Shown one piece after another: positions 44,788 to 56,150 of a stretch of 64,000 nucleotides of DNA. The translations under genes and the position numbers were made by a program. How positions within the stretch are numbered: the first letter of the stretch is position 1; every line of letters begins with the position of its first letter. Location of the stretch: contig WPIO01000108.1 in NCBI GenBank assembly GCA_009760855.2, positions 1,212,501-1,276,500 of the forward strand, read 5' to 3'. The DNA is from Cristatella mucedo (Eukaryota > Bryozoa > Phylactolaemata > Cristatellidae). The notes beneath the pieces were generated by a model. That model did no database searches. It was not told the origin of the DNA and saw only the letters and a program-made list of their open reading frames with translations.

Positions 44788-44967
44788 CCAAACGTATACC
44801 CCCAGCAGCAAGAATTACAATGCTACGAGTTATCTGGGAGTCAAGAATAGCACGGAATCTCTTTGTGAATGAGACACGTCGGCATGCAGCAGCGACTAGT
44901 AGGCAATGCTAGACCTGTCTCTACACGGACACATGCACTTGCTAGATGTTAACTGCCGATGGCTTAC

Positions 44968-45000
44968 CTCTATGGCGAACGTAAGTTAGTGGATGATTGC
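44968..45000 (-). pseudogene. 33-nt mini-exon counterpart with splice sites preserved
   Basis: ttgttgcag/ and /gtaagc bracket 33 nt, as at 51869-51901. In lectin phase it reads NHPLTYVRHR, still open. Confidence 0.7.
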
Positions 45001-45149
45001 CTGCAACAACTAGATACAGTTTGTTTGAGCACTTGGCACTACGAATGCTGTATATGCCACTGCAGCCTATGTCGATACCAGAACATCTGGTAAAATTGAA
45101 CTGATAGTGTCGCTTATTTATATGTAAATTAACTCTAGTAGAACTTGTT

Positions 45150-45153
45150 CGAG

Positions 45154-45187
<34 letters not shown>

Positions 45188-45555
45188 ACACACGCACACC
45201 CGCACACACGCACACACGCACACACGCACACACGCACACACGCACACACGCACACACGCACACACGCACACACGCACACACGCACACACGCACACACGCA
45301 CACACGCACACACGCACACACGCACACACGCACACACGCACACACGCACACACGCACACACGCACACACGCACACACGCACACACGCACACACGCACACA
45401 CGCACACACGCACACACGCACACACGCACACACGCACACACGCACACACGCACACACGCACACACGCATACACGCACACACGCACACACACACACATGCA
45501 CACACGCACACACGCACACACGCATACACACACACACACATATATATATATGTAT

Positions 45556-45626
<71 letters not shown>
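45150..45626. repeat. Period-8 minisatellite (cgcacaca)n followed by (AT)n
   Basis: About 45174-45535 is a nearly pure 8-nt array with single changes (e.g. cata for caca). (TA)n follows to 45626. His-Thr and Cys-Val open frames across it are translation artefacts. Confidence 0.97.
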
Positions 45627-45629
<3 letters not shown>

Positions 45630-45712
45630 ATTGTTGAGGTTAGTGGCAGCATGCAGTGTCACTCGGCATGAGCATACAAAAGAAGAAAGATCAGGGACCG
45701 ACAGAATGCTTT
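45627..45712 (-). mobile_element. Family 1 LINE tail fragment beside (AT)n
   Basis: gaggttagtggcagcatgcagtgtc and cagggaccgacagaatgct are reverse-complement family 1 3' UTR words. Confidence 0.7.
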
Positions 45713-46130
45713 CGTTTGCAGTTGCTGTCAGAGGTGTGAAGCCACAAATCAATCCGGTTCTTCCTCCTGCTCCAAATAAAAAATAGCCTGATCTGTGTGT
45801 TCAGGTTCACGAGTATTGACCTTCGTTGATGTAAGGCAATAGCCTTGGCCACCTTTATGCCTTCTGAGATTGTTTGCAGTGGCAATCGTAGGTGCAAGAT
45901 CAAAGGTTGCGACCGATTGTTGCCTCGACTTAAAAGTCAGGCAAGTCAGTGCGATTAGGATGATCTTTATCCAGATAGCGGTTGTCATTCTCAAATATAC
46001 TCTTGATCCTGTAACAACGTTCACACAGCAAATACATCGTATCCTATTTTCTTCCAAGCACCCTCTAAATTGAAAGCACGAGAATCCTTGCCCATGGACT
46101 CACCTGCCGCACCTTGGCTGGCAGGTTCGG

Positions 46131-46480
46131 TTGACCTGCCGTCCAGCACACTTTGACTTGTCTTTCTTGGTCGCTTCGGCTAGCACCACCGCTAGAAGAG
46201 ACGAAAACTTTGCAACACCATCCGATAATCATGCGTTTCAGGTGCCACTAGTTTTGTACGGATCCCCAGAGAAAGCCTATGGGCGATATACAGCTAAGAG
46301 GATGTGGGTGGTGGAAGTGAAGACTCAGCCCAGCTTGCGAAATCGAAAGGAAACTCATCTGCCTCTAGGCTGCATCCACTACGTTCATCCTGTATCACTG
46401 CTGTTTTTTCGTCGTCTTCATAAGTATTTTCTTCACTGTGTTACTTAATAAGTATGCGACTAGCTACGCATAATTTGTCA
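46131..46480. other. Palindrome arm sequence upstream of pseudo-exon 1
   Basis: Aligns inverted with about 50180-50510 (actcagcccagcttgcgaaat, ccatccataccca-type words). A 105-codon open frame on the plus strand is not kept in the other arm, so I do not call a gene. Confidence 0.5.
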
Positions 46481-46734
46481 TTTAGGACAGAATAATATTC
46501 ACTTAATTTTTATTTTTAGTGAGAACCCGGGTGGTTAGCAAGGGCTGCCATTTTTCTGAAATACTTATTTAAAGTGAGAGTAACTATTCTATGAATGCAT
46601 TCGTCTAGCTCTATAGGAAGAGAAATACATCTATTCTTTCTCACCTTAACAGTGGTGTAAAGAAAACATAGCACATGATGACGGGTAACATGCATAAGGA
46701 TTGTCGTAAGCTGGTTAGATGGTTCTTGAACAGG

Positions 46735-46915
<181 letters not shown>

Positions 46916-47015
46916 AGGTTAGTGGAAGCATGGGAACTTTTAGGTTATTGGCAGAATGCACAGATTCGCTAGGAATGAGCATGAGAAGGACGAAGCACAG
47001 GGACCGACAGAGTAC
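46916..47015 (-). mobile_element. Family 1 LINE tail fragment beside (AT)n
   Basis: Reverse complement of the 3' UTR words also found at 49740-49870 in the other palindrome arm. Confidence 0.7.
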
Positions 47016-47104
47016 TTTCGTAATATAGTGTGTTTTGATTTTCTTTTTAAACGTTGTGAGTCAGGGGTAATCGTAATCTTAGTCGTGATGAAGTTGTAGG
47101 TTTC

Positions 47105-47985
47105 GGAAGCATATGTACCAAAGGCCAGATCTATCAGCTCAAAATCTTGGTGCCATGTTCCAAAGTGACCTCTCGTTAGACGACCACATCAGCTCAACAA
47201 TCAAATCTGCCTACTTTCGGCTACATTACATTGCTAAATTTCGGGCTTGTTCAAATAAGTATACCACGTCTAAGTTGGTCCATGCATTCGTGACATCCCG
47301 TCTTAACTTCAGCAACTCACTACTTATTGGCCTACCGGCATGTGCGATCAGGCGATTGCAGCTGGTGCTAAACTCCACAGCTAGGCTTGTCTGTCGCAAG
47401 CGTGGCAGCTGCCACATCACACCACTTCTCGCCGACCTGCACTGCCTACTAGTCAAGCAACGGATTGCCGTCAAGGTTTTGTCGCTTACTTTTAGGTCAC
47501 TTTCTTCTTTGGCTCCAGCCTATCTCTCTGATCTACTCCCCCGCCAGGCCAAGCATCGTACCACCCGCTTTTTGGAATCTAACAGTCTACCAACACCTCG
47601 TAAAAACTCAAATCTTTTGGAGACCCTGCATTTCGCTCGTATACTCCGAAAGCCTGGAACTCCCTCCCGACTTGCATCAGAACATTCCCTGACTTGACCA
47701 AATTTAAATAGAACTTAAAACACACACCTATTTAGGACTGCATTTAGTGGGTACCCATGATTCGTCGTTCATGTGCTAATGCTTGCTGACACTGTGCATG
47801 CTTCCACTAGACACATTTGCATGCTGACCCTGTGCATGTCACCCCTAACGGTGTTATTCATGTTGTTTATCAAGCATGATATTACTGTCCATTCAATTGA
47901 GTTTCCCATTGCAGAAGATGTAAAGCGCCTAAAAAGAGATTGAGTTCTCAGAGGGTTCCTTATCAAGTGCATTATTATTATTATC
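47105..47985 (+). mobile_element. 5'-truncated family 1 LINE in the palindrome spacer
   Basis: FQSDLSLDDHISSTIKSAYF, ACAIRRLQLVLNSTARLVCR and LAPAYLSDLLPRQAKHRTTR, then frameshift, 3' UTR and ATT tail near 47970-47985. Confidence 0.9.
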
Positions 47986-49490
47986 TGTAAATCATTTATG
48001 GTTTCTATTACGTACAGCTGTACGATTTGGATTATTACAGTGGGTGGTAGTGTGCCCGGTCTGGTGAGAGAGTAGTTCTGATAGGTAAACTCTAGCCCAC
48101 CTATAATGGACCTTTAAAGTGACCGACAGAATCTTGAAGTATATAATCTACTTTATTGCAGGCAAGTGAGGGTTGTTAAAACTGTATACCATTCTGCATC
48201 TGAGCCATTCCTAAAAGACATTTTTAGCTGCAAAATGTTATACTAATAGTGAGCACCTGATTGCATGAGCCGATAGACAAGCAAGGAGGACGGTAAATAA
48301 GTCAGAACAGGAATGCTTAGACTACTTTGAATGCTCTATACCCGTACCTGCCACTTATTTTGAAAAAAACGTGCTACGGCAGAGTTAAATTTGCTACCGT
48401 TTCAGCCTGATTACCGGGAGCAATGGATGGTGGTCTAGGTTGGATTTGTTGATTTCGTCGTCATGTTTTAGATTTTCATTAGTAGTTTTCCGGATTGAAT
48501 TGTGCTTAATGCTACTGCCTTGGGATGCTGCTTCAGTGGATCTCCGAAGTTCTTCTCGATTTCTGGCCATGAAATTAAAATAATGCATCAGAATTTGTGT
48601 TTCTTGTGTCTTTTGGTAAACCTATTGCTGGCAATGCTTTAAGTACGTCAGTCAGTGTTTTCTGATAGTTTTTTTTCACAAACTATATTTGTCAACATCC
48701 ATTTCTGACACGTGTCTATTTCGCAAATGTCGGTCTTTTTATCAATATGAATATGCAGCGGAAAAATATCATGTTTTTGGACAACGATTGTGAGGGCAGT
48801 TTAACACGAAAGTTACATAAGCAATGCAAAGGGTTAGATTAATCTTACATCTGCTGCCGCAACGCACCGATTTAAAGGCAGACGTTATCCGTGCCACATA
48901 TACATTATTGCCAATTTGTTTAAATACGAGGTACACCTATTGTTTGTCAATAGCTCAGTACTGAAGACAGTGATTCGAACATAGTTGTAGTCTCGTAAAC
49001 TCTAAAAGAAGCCTGAGCTCACTTTGATCTTACCTAGCTAAACGTATTTTCTGATGACATGAATAAATAGCAAGTTAGCTCATCAGGGTATGGGAAAAAT
49101 AACGAGACTTTATCTTTATATCAATATCTGGACGATAAAGTCAGCCATTACTTTCGTGTTATGAACAGTTCAGGTTAATTTAAGCGTCGGAATTAAATTG
49201 ACATATTCTCCATAACATTAGTTAATTCAGTTTATTCCAAAACATATGTAAAACAAGATATCAATAGCGACTAAAACATTTTCTCAAATGTAGATTAAAA
49301 ATAAAAATTTAGCCGTAGAAGTATTTAAATGTTTCTGCTGAATCGCATGGTTACACGTTAAGCGAACTTTCGAGTCTTTGGCATTCTCGTAACATGCTCA
49401 CGAGAAATATCCGGCTTAAAACATGGATTATTTAATATTAACGACTTTCATCTGTGAAATAGAACTATATCTCATGCATGTTACGTTATA
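47986..49490. other. Palindrome spacer without recognisable genes
   Basis: AT-rich, short open frames only. Confidence 0.4.
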
Positions 49491-49494
49491 GCAT

Positions 49495-49725
49495 TTCGAT
49501 AGAGACGCTAAGGCATTAGGCTGTAACACAATCATCAATAGAACTAGGAGATTTGCAGTGATTCGAATCACACATTGGCGCATTTTGCGGACACCAGTTA
49601 CAGCAGCTTTACGACGTTTATCTGCTCTGTAGAGCAGACCGTACTTGGTCGTCTACCAGTCACATCGATGAACACCTATCGAAATCTTTAAGTGAAGTCT
49701 TCCTAAGCTAGACCTTAAACTAGGG
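49495..49725 (+). repeat. Unclassified dispersed repeat R, copy 3
   Basis: gagacgctaaggcattaggc, cattggcgcattttgcggac and the ggtcgtctaccag-cgatg end follow the order of copy 1. More diverged than copy 2. Confidence 0.5.
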
Positions 49726-50580
49726 ATGCCGACCTCAGGCAGAAGACTAAGGTATCGGTCCCTGTGCTTCGTCCTTTTTGAGCTCATGCCTAGTGACACT
49801 ATGCATGCTGCCACTAACCTACATGTTTACTCCGTGCAAGTAACATCTAACCAGGATAAGATAATCCTCGTGCATGTAACCCGTGATCGTTAGCCCATGT
49901 TTTCTTACAGCCATGTATAAGGTGAGTAGAAAATAAATTCATTTTTCTTCTATAGAGCTAGGGAAATGCGTCATGATAATGGTTACTATTACAAGTCACT
50001 TTGAATACATATTTCAGGTAAATGACAGCCGCTGCTGGCATCATGGATTCTCACTTATAATATAAATCGAATGGATTTGGTATCCTTTACTGTCAGGTTA
50101 TCCATAGCTAGGACATACCAATAAAGTAAAGCAGCTGAAAGAAATACTAATGAAGTCGACGAAAACAACAGCAGTGGTACATGATGACTGTTGTGGATGC
50201 AGCCTGAAAGTAGTTGCCTTTCGATTTCGCAAGCTGGGCTGAGTCTTCACTTACACCACCCACATCCCCTCGGCAGTACTTCTCCCGTAAGTTTTTTTCA
50301 GGGGGATCTTTAAAACAAATAGCGGCCCCTCCAACACATGATTAACGGGCATGAATAACGCTCAGGATGCCGACAAGTCTCCGTTGCTGCTAGGGCTGGT
50401 GCCAGCGAAAGCGATAAAGGAATAAAAGGCAAGTCTGCAGGATGGTAGGTCAAACGATCTTGGCAGCCAACGTGCAGCAGGTGAGCCCACGTGCAAGGAT
50501 TCTCGTGCTTTCAGTTTACAGGCTTTGCTGATCAGGATAGGCTGCGATGTATTTGCAGTGTAAACATTGTTGCAGGACTA

Positions 50581-50655
50581 ATGGTCAATTTGAGAATGAT
50601 AGCCACCGTCTGTTTCAAGGTTGCCCTAATTGCAGCGATTTGCTTGACAGTCGAG
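50581..50655 (+). CDS. Lectin B exon 1, signal peptide
   Basis: ATG to donor gtcgag/gtgagg, 25 codons, phase 0, hydrophobic core VALIAAICL. A second in-frame Met at codon 6 is the only Met kept in the inverted copy. Confidence 0.77.
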
Positions 50656-53600
50656 GTGAGGCTATTTGAGGCAACCTTCAGCCTCGCACCTACGGCCAGC
50701 TTATGCCACTGCAGAGATTCTATGAACGAATCGCCGCGGCTAGACCTAAGTTAAAATATGAGATACCATGCGATATCTGTGATATATATAGATCAATAGC
50801 CAACGCTATTGCATTACAGGCAACGAAGGTCGACGCTAGTGAACCCGAACACGAAGATCAAGCTGCCCTTGATTTGGAGCAGAAGGAACAATCAGGTAGA
50901 TTCGTGGCTACCTGCCTCTGACGACAGCTTCGTATCGCTCCGTTCCGGTTGTTGGACCCACGTTTCCTTAGTAGAAGCATTTATTATCGTTCTCTATTTC
51001 CATATATCCTTGAGTGACTATAAATTATAACTTGTGCAATTACTTTTGTCCAATTGCAAGTGGATGATAAAATCCTACTGTAGAATGAGACGTCTTTTGC
51101 CAGTGAGTTAGCATACCGAAGAAAGCCGAGTCAGGTCTGATTAAAGGCATTTCCTGGCTCCCACATAGAGTCGGCTACCAGGAACTGTGTTTTGAAAGTT
51201 AGCTGAGATTCAAATGCCGTGACATTGGCACCACACGATTCGTGAAATTAACCTTGCATGGTATTCTAATCAGTTCTGCAAAAAAGTGCTGGAAAAAAGG
51301 AAAAAGATTCTTGAGGTTCCATGCCTCTGCCACCAACGCCACTTGCTCTGTTGTCCTAATGTATAATGTATCTCCGTCAGTAACTCCACAAAGTCATAAA
51401 GACCATGTGGGTGTTACGCAGGAGAGTTTTGTATAGCGCACTCACAGCCTAAGCGGCTTTCGGTACGCATTCGGTAGCCAACAGACTTCGTCTCACGCAA
51501 CAAAGAGAAAGTGGGAAGCATAGCAGAGTTAGGAGAGCGATTGAGGTAGTGAGTAGCATAGAAGTAGCAGTTCAGGACCGCTGAAAAAGATGTGCCATAG
51601 TCGGCAGTTGGAGAGTAGATATCGTTGCGTAAGAATTGTGGAAGCGAGTTCCACAGTCTAGGACCTGCAGAGCTAAAGCTTCTGTCGCCAACTGTCTTTA
51701 AGCGGAGGAATGGGACAGCTAATTTATTGTCCACACAGGACCTGAGGGCGCGAACTGGCTGAAATTGATGCATCAGTCCTAAATGTTGTTACCTATACAG
51801 GCCACTGTAGCATTTGCCATATTCGTAGTGTCAAGTGCTCACACACACACTTTGTCTTATTGTTGCAGGCAATCTGCGGCCAATTCGCGTTCACCATAGA
51901 GGTAAGCTATCGGCAGTTACCAGCTAGCAAGTGCAGGAGACCGTATAGAGACAGGACTAGCTTAGCCTACTGGTCGCTGCTGCATGCCGGCATGTCTAAT
52001 TTAGAAAGAGACCCCGTGCTATTCTAGTCTCCCAACTAATTTGTAGTGTTGTACTTCTTGCTGGCGATATGCGTTCAGGTTCCTCTTACGTGTTCGTACG
52101 AGAGGCCCTTGCTTGGGATCTAGCCGAACGTCGTTGTCGCTCTAAGCGCTCGACCTTGGTGAAGATTGACAGTGAGCGCGAGCAGAACTGGCTCAGGAAT
52201 TACATCTCTACCCACGCAGGTAAGCAGCTAACCCTGCTTTGTCCTTGCAGTGCTGTTTTATGACTTCTGCTAGAAGACATATTTGAGGCAGTCGAGTACT
52301 GCTTCAGGTGCGATCGTGGACACATGACGCACAAGTTTTTTCCAGGTAAATTAAACGGTTACCATTCAAACTGATAGTGCAAGCGTGAGAAAACGTAGCC
52401 GAGCCAAAGCCTTTGCAGGTACGATGAAAGAGCTCTAGTGCTGATTTTGGAAACTCGTCCGTTGACAATAACAATAGCAGTTTACACTTTTACATAGCGT
52501 CAACAGAGAAGTTCGCCTCCTGCCGGGAAAATTACGGATACGTTTACAGGCAGACTGCGGAAATAGTTGCCTGGGAACAAGCCCACAGTTAACCAGTACA
52601 GCTGGGTTACAAATGAAATACGCAGGCTCACCATTGGTAAGAACTAGTGTTTTATCTAAAGGCGCTAATACTTTATGTCTGAACTGATTTGTTTGAATTA
52701 AAATGACACTGTAGCTCTACAGAAAGTACATCAAGCTAGCAATAAACAAGAATGTCTGATCTTGTCGATTCTTACGCTAACCACGTGAAGGGACTCTGTT
52801 CCGGTTCGTACAAGTGGAAGGAACATGACTGACAGACGAAACTGAGAGTCGCTGGAAAGCTTGGAAGCAGAAAATGAATGGCGGTGGATTATCCAGTGTA
52901 ACTCGGAAAAGTCTTCGATTGTGAGGTAGAGAACTAAAATTTCCAGTTTAACAGTTTAGTTAAAAATTCGGGTAACCCAAACTAGAACCAAACCACCTAC
53001 GAGCAGAGGTGAACGGCGAAGCGCCAGAAAAATACTGCTTGAAACGTATTTCCGCCAAGCAGACGCCTCCACATGCTCAATAACCTGCTGACGCGCAGGT
53101 ACTGCAGAGCTATTGTTGCGGCAGCCATTTTAACGCGCGACCGAGATTTTTGCTAATGCTGCTCAGCTGCCGGTTTCATACAGCTGCTCTGTGCAGGCTA
53201 CGGTTAGGAGCCGGACAACCGTCTCAAGTGCTTACTCGTTCAGGAGGCAGCCACTTGTACCTGTCTTGGCTCTCAGACGACGAATTGTTTCAACCATTTT
53301 GATGTTTACTTGAGGTTACAACCAGACTTTAGACCCTTTCACATGTACTAGGCATCTCAGCCTCTGCTCAGCTTTCTAAATCTCAACGGCGGGAGGCACA
53401 TTTCGCAAAGTCGAGGTCACCTACTGCGGCAGCTCTGTACTCTTTCTGCTCGTTCTTCACGAGACCTTTGCCACACCCAATGTCTAGCCTGACCAACTTC
53501 ACACATGGAAATTTCTAGCGTGATCGACCTCCGCGAGGTAGTACTCTTGTGACTATTTATAAAATCCCTGTAACTCCATAGCAATAAATATTTGAGGTTT

Positions 53601-54938
53601 TGGTGGGACATTCAATTGTAGCCCTTAGGTAGGAATCCTTGGATATTTAACTAGTCTATCTGCACTGCTGTTACATCTTCCCGGGGTTCTCGTTCTTAAC
53701 AGTTTAAATTTAATTTCGTTCGCTCCCATAGGACTTGGCTGCCATTGAAATTCTTATTTATAACACCCTGGTGTAGTTCCTGTTCAACTGTGCACGCAAT
53801 ATCCATTACTTTTACCTGATGGCACCTAGTACGGTTGTATTTAACCGGTCGCAAGTTGCAATTGCGTTCTGCACGGTTAGTGCATCGATACGTTTAGTTT
53901 CTGAGCTGTCTAACTATAGAAACGCGGCCTTTTTTGTGATTCTTTAATGTCACACATAATCTCGAACATGAATCTGAAGGATTTTGCACAGACGTATCGC
54001 CCCACCTATTCTAATATCCGGTAGAGTCAAATGAAAAGTTCTAGTAGAACTCGTTTGGTTATAAATAAAAGGATCGCGTACAATCATGAAGGCATTTTCC
54101 TACCGTGATATCCAACGGTTAGTCCAAACCAGTTAGTCCAATGTGTTCTCGGTAAATTCAAAGACCGAGGGAATTCTATAAATGCATTACCGTGTCAAGT
54201 GGGATTTTTGCCAAATCAATCAAGTCTTGCTTAGACGTTTGGCCGCAATGTATGTATGGAAGTGAGTAGGAGTTAATGGGATGAAATTAGTTTAAATATA
54301 CAATGTTGACTACTTCGACTTTATCAATCGCAGATAAGCAAATCTTTGCATGTCTGATTTCGCGGGTCACTGACTGGTACGAAATCTGTGAATTTATTTT
54401 GCTAGTTTCAGTAGCATTCATTGCTTACTTCGCAATCACGGCTATGGTTGCACGTTAATAGCACTAGGGAATCTTTTTCCCTTCTAGAAGGTCGGTGCTG
54501 ACAATAAGTCAATAAAGAGACAAGTATCGTTCAAGGAATGCCATTTTCTCATTCTTTAGTCGATTAAATTTACTGCTCATTTAAGTTGTATCTAGATGCT
54601 GGAATGCTCCATTGTTGACGTGCAAGTTCAAGTCGTGCACTGGCTCACTGCTTGATTGGACCTAAAATTCAGGTCTCAAGGACAGGCACTACTGGATCGG
54701 ACTTCACTCTTCTAGCTTTCCCTATTTCTGGCGCTGGAGCCGTGGATGGCAGGATTTGAGATATTCCGCTTGGGCTGTGGTTGAACCCAACAACACTGGC
54801 GAATTGTGTGTGCATCTCGACCGTACTCGAGATTACAAATGGAACAACGATTATTGCCAAACGGGACCCTACTCTGAAAAGGGCTCTTGGTTTATTTGCG
54901 AGACTCGCACTCAGAGGCGTACCAGAAAATATGAATAA
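50581..54938 (+). CDS. Lectin B: secreted C-type lectin-like protein, complete 5-exon model (196 aa)
   Basis: Exons 50581-50655, 50820-50895, 51869-51901, 52079-52219 and 54673-54938 total 591 nt and stay in frame. In order they give: a 25-residue signal peptide (MVNLRMIATVC, then VALIAAICLTVE); an acidic linker with SEPEHEDQ and LEQKEQS; a basic 11-residue mini-exon (NLRPIRVHHR); and the lectin domain. The domain has AERRCRSKRS, LVKIDSEREQNWL, HYWIGL, EPNNTGELCV, KWNN-x2-C and SWFICE. Only the four canonical cysteines remain; A1 and A2 carry extras. The tail is basic (RTQRRTRKYE). An acceptor-like ttgttgcag/ 5 nt before the ATG suggests a non-coding first exon. Intron 2 holds a minus-strand family 2 LINE. 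The upstream exons lie in the palindrome arm, the last exon in duplication copy B. WNN for WND makes calcium-dependent sugar binding uncertain. Confidence 0.8.
50820..50895 (+). CDS. Lectin B exon 2 (76 nt), acidic linker
   Basis: Acceptor gcattacag/ and donor caatcag/gtagat. Enters in phase 0, leaves in phase 1. Ten acidic residues in 25 codons. The same block is conserved but unspliceable at 45829-45754 on the minus strand. Confidence 0.7.
51361..51790 (-). mobile_element. Family 2 LINE 3' fragment in lectin B intron 2
   Basis: Minus-strand frame LRSCVDNKLAVPFLRLKTVG, FSSAGPRLWNSLPQFLRN, ADYGTSFSAVLNCYFYAT and ETKSVGYRMRTESRLG, ending ggagatacatt. The other palindrome arm lacks it, so it inserted after the inverted duplication. 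Confidence 0.88.
51869..51901 (+). CDS. Lectin B exon 3, 33-nt mini-exon
   Basis: ttgttgcag/ and atagag/gtaagc bound 33 nt, phase 1 in and out, reading NLRPIRVHHR. The inverted copy keeps both sites, length and phase. Confidence 0.68.
52079..52219 (+). CDS. Lectin B exon 4, first half of the C-type lectin domain (141 nt)
   Basis: Acceptor gcgttcag/ and donor cacgcag/gtaagc, fully open, phase 1 at both ends, AERRCRSKRS and LVKIDSEREQNWL. Confidence 0.87.
52401..53229. other. Lectin B intron 4, left part
   Basis: Nothing recognised between the palindrome arm and duplication copy B. Confidence 0.4.
54673..54938 (+). CDS. Lectin B exon 5, second half of the C-type lectin domain
   Basis: Acceptor aaattcag/ and 266 open nt to TAA at 54936-54938. 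HYWIGL, EPN, ELCVHL, KWNN-x2-C and SWFICE are intact. SRG and ETR stand where A1 and A2 have SCG and ETC/ENC. Confidence 0.87.
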
Positions 54939-54939
54939 A
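54934..54939 (+). promoter_or_regulatory. AATAAA polyadenylation signal overlapping the lectin B stop
   Basis: Same overlap as in lectin A1. Confidence 0.6.
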
Positions 54940-55014
54940 GGACAAAGTCTAACTTCTCTCTTTCATTATTAACTGTCTTGAATATCGCAGACAATATCTC
55001 TAGTTGCAAGTTAA

Positions 55015-55620
55015 AATGTAATAAAGATTACGGAAGATCCTGCTGATCCGAACGATGATGTTTAATCAGCAACGACTATCAAATGGAACTACTGCACAAC
55101 ATAGGCTTAGAGAATTTTATGATAGTTGCATAGCACATCAATTAGAAGGAAAAATAGGATGGCCATATGCTAATATCACCACTACTAATGCAGGACTTGT
55201 TATAGCTGCATATTTATCTTACCATGTCAACCGTCAAGGAGATTATTAAGGTTATACTCTTATTATGAACCTGATAATTTTAGAGTAACCTGATAAATAC
55301 TTTCAGAAAGATATTAGTTAGATGCTGAGAAATTGGTTGAAAATATACTTTGTATAATAGGATTTACTTATTCTAAAGTTTCTTTGATTAATTATCGATG
55401 TTTATGTAGGTGTTAAACTAGAAATATAACTATCACGATCGGATCCAGTATTGTTCGGTAACTTTGATTTAGGTAACAACAGCATAATTAGTATAGGTAG
55501 GCTTATCAATATAAATGAAGTGTTAAATAAAAATACTACGGAATCTAATGTCATTAGAAAAAACTCAGATGACATATTAAGAAGTAATATATCAGCTTTC
55601 AATAAGTGATGCGTAAAAAT
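55015..55620 (+). pseudogene. AT-rich coding relic, possibly viral or polinton-like (copy B)
   Basis: A 64-codon frame at 55055-55249 ends in HVNRQGDY and matches the relics near 23000 and 59380. A second stretch at about 55440-55608 contains FDLGNNSI, similar in style to the MSGKLQMN motif of copy A. Stops separate them. Source unproven. Confidence 0.35.
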
Positions 55621-55835
55621 ATCCGAAACAGTATTTGGCAGTGATAGAGCTACTCAGTCGCATGCAGAAACACGAAATTCGCAAATAGATGAGAATAGCT
55701 AGCACATGAATTTAAACCGACTCCAAACTTGCCTTGTTATTCTTGGCACTCAGGCGAAGAATTGCTCCCACCACTTTGATGTTTAATTGTGGTTACAGCC
55801 AGACTTTAAATCCTTTCACACATATTAGGCATCTC

Positions 55836-56150
55836 TGTGGGCGTGTCATAGCCGTCACTTGTTTCCGCCCCCCCCAGCCGACGTTCCGTTCACTCAACGG
55901 GAACGCTCTTTGCCGGCACTTGATGCGTTCGTTGCCGTGCAATTCGCTCTCTGCCTGTGCTTCGGCCTGTACGCACGCTACCCACTATCTTCTCTCTCTC
56001 TCTCAACACCACGCGCTCTGGAGAGCACGCACGAAGGCTGCTAGATCGCATATTACAGACGTCGTCAACAGTGCCACGACTCGCTTGTGGGCGCTTCGCT
56101 CTTCGTCACGTCGCCATCTAGCGCCCGCGAGCCCCTACAACTCCTAGTAC
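55836..56150. mobile_element. 315-nt GC-rich insertion flanked by a direct repeat
   Basis: taggcatctc at 55826-55835 recurs at 56151-56160, while copy B has it once (53348-53357) with continuous flanks. The inserted sequence is GC-rich, has a (tc)n run, and has no open frame I recognise. A non-autonomous element with target-site duplication is the simplest reading; class unknown. Confidence 0.65.

Larger units (their letters stand above)
41175..45988 (-). pseudogene. Inverted, dead C-type lectin gene (whole locus)
   Basis: Minus-strand counterparts of all five lectin B exons occur in order: 45988-45929, 45829-45754, 45000-44968, 44787-44702, 41462-41178. Exon 1 has lost the first ATG and its donor. 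Exon 2 has lost acceptor and donor. Exon 4 has GG for the acceptor AG and a 55-nt deletion that removes the conserved Cys region. The terminal exon has an insertion of about 18 nt, frameshifts and EPK for EPN. Only exon 3 keeps both splice sites. The locus cannot make the protein. Its 5' half is one arm of the palindrome. Confidence 0.82.
49740..52400 (+). repeat. Large imperfect palindrome, right arm
   Basis: Counterpart of 44525-47015 in reverse complement. Carries the 5' half of lectin B. Begins with a LINE tail (cggtccctgtgcttcgtcc). Confidence 0.87.
53230..55430 (+). repeat. Segmental duplication, copy B
   Basis: Aligns with 55740-59580 of copy C (cttggc-ctcag-cga, cctttcacat, ggcatctcag, tcgcagataagcaaatctttgc, the lectin exon, and the HVNR-GDY relic) but is more diverged and shorter. 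It lacks most of the stretch between the exon and the relic. It leaves the A/C pattern near 55430, where A and C have the pogo block. Confidence 0.87.

Noticed and set aside
45118-45752. Long open frames of Cys-Val or His-Thr repeats
   Set aside because: Translation of the 8-nt minisatellite in all frames; not genes.
46131-46448. 105-codon open frame on the plus strand
   Set aside because: The opposite palindrome arm does not keep it open.
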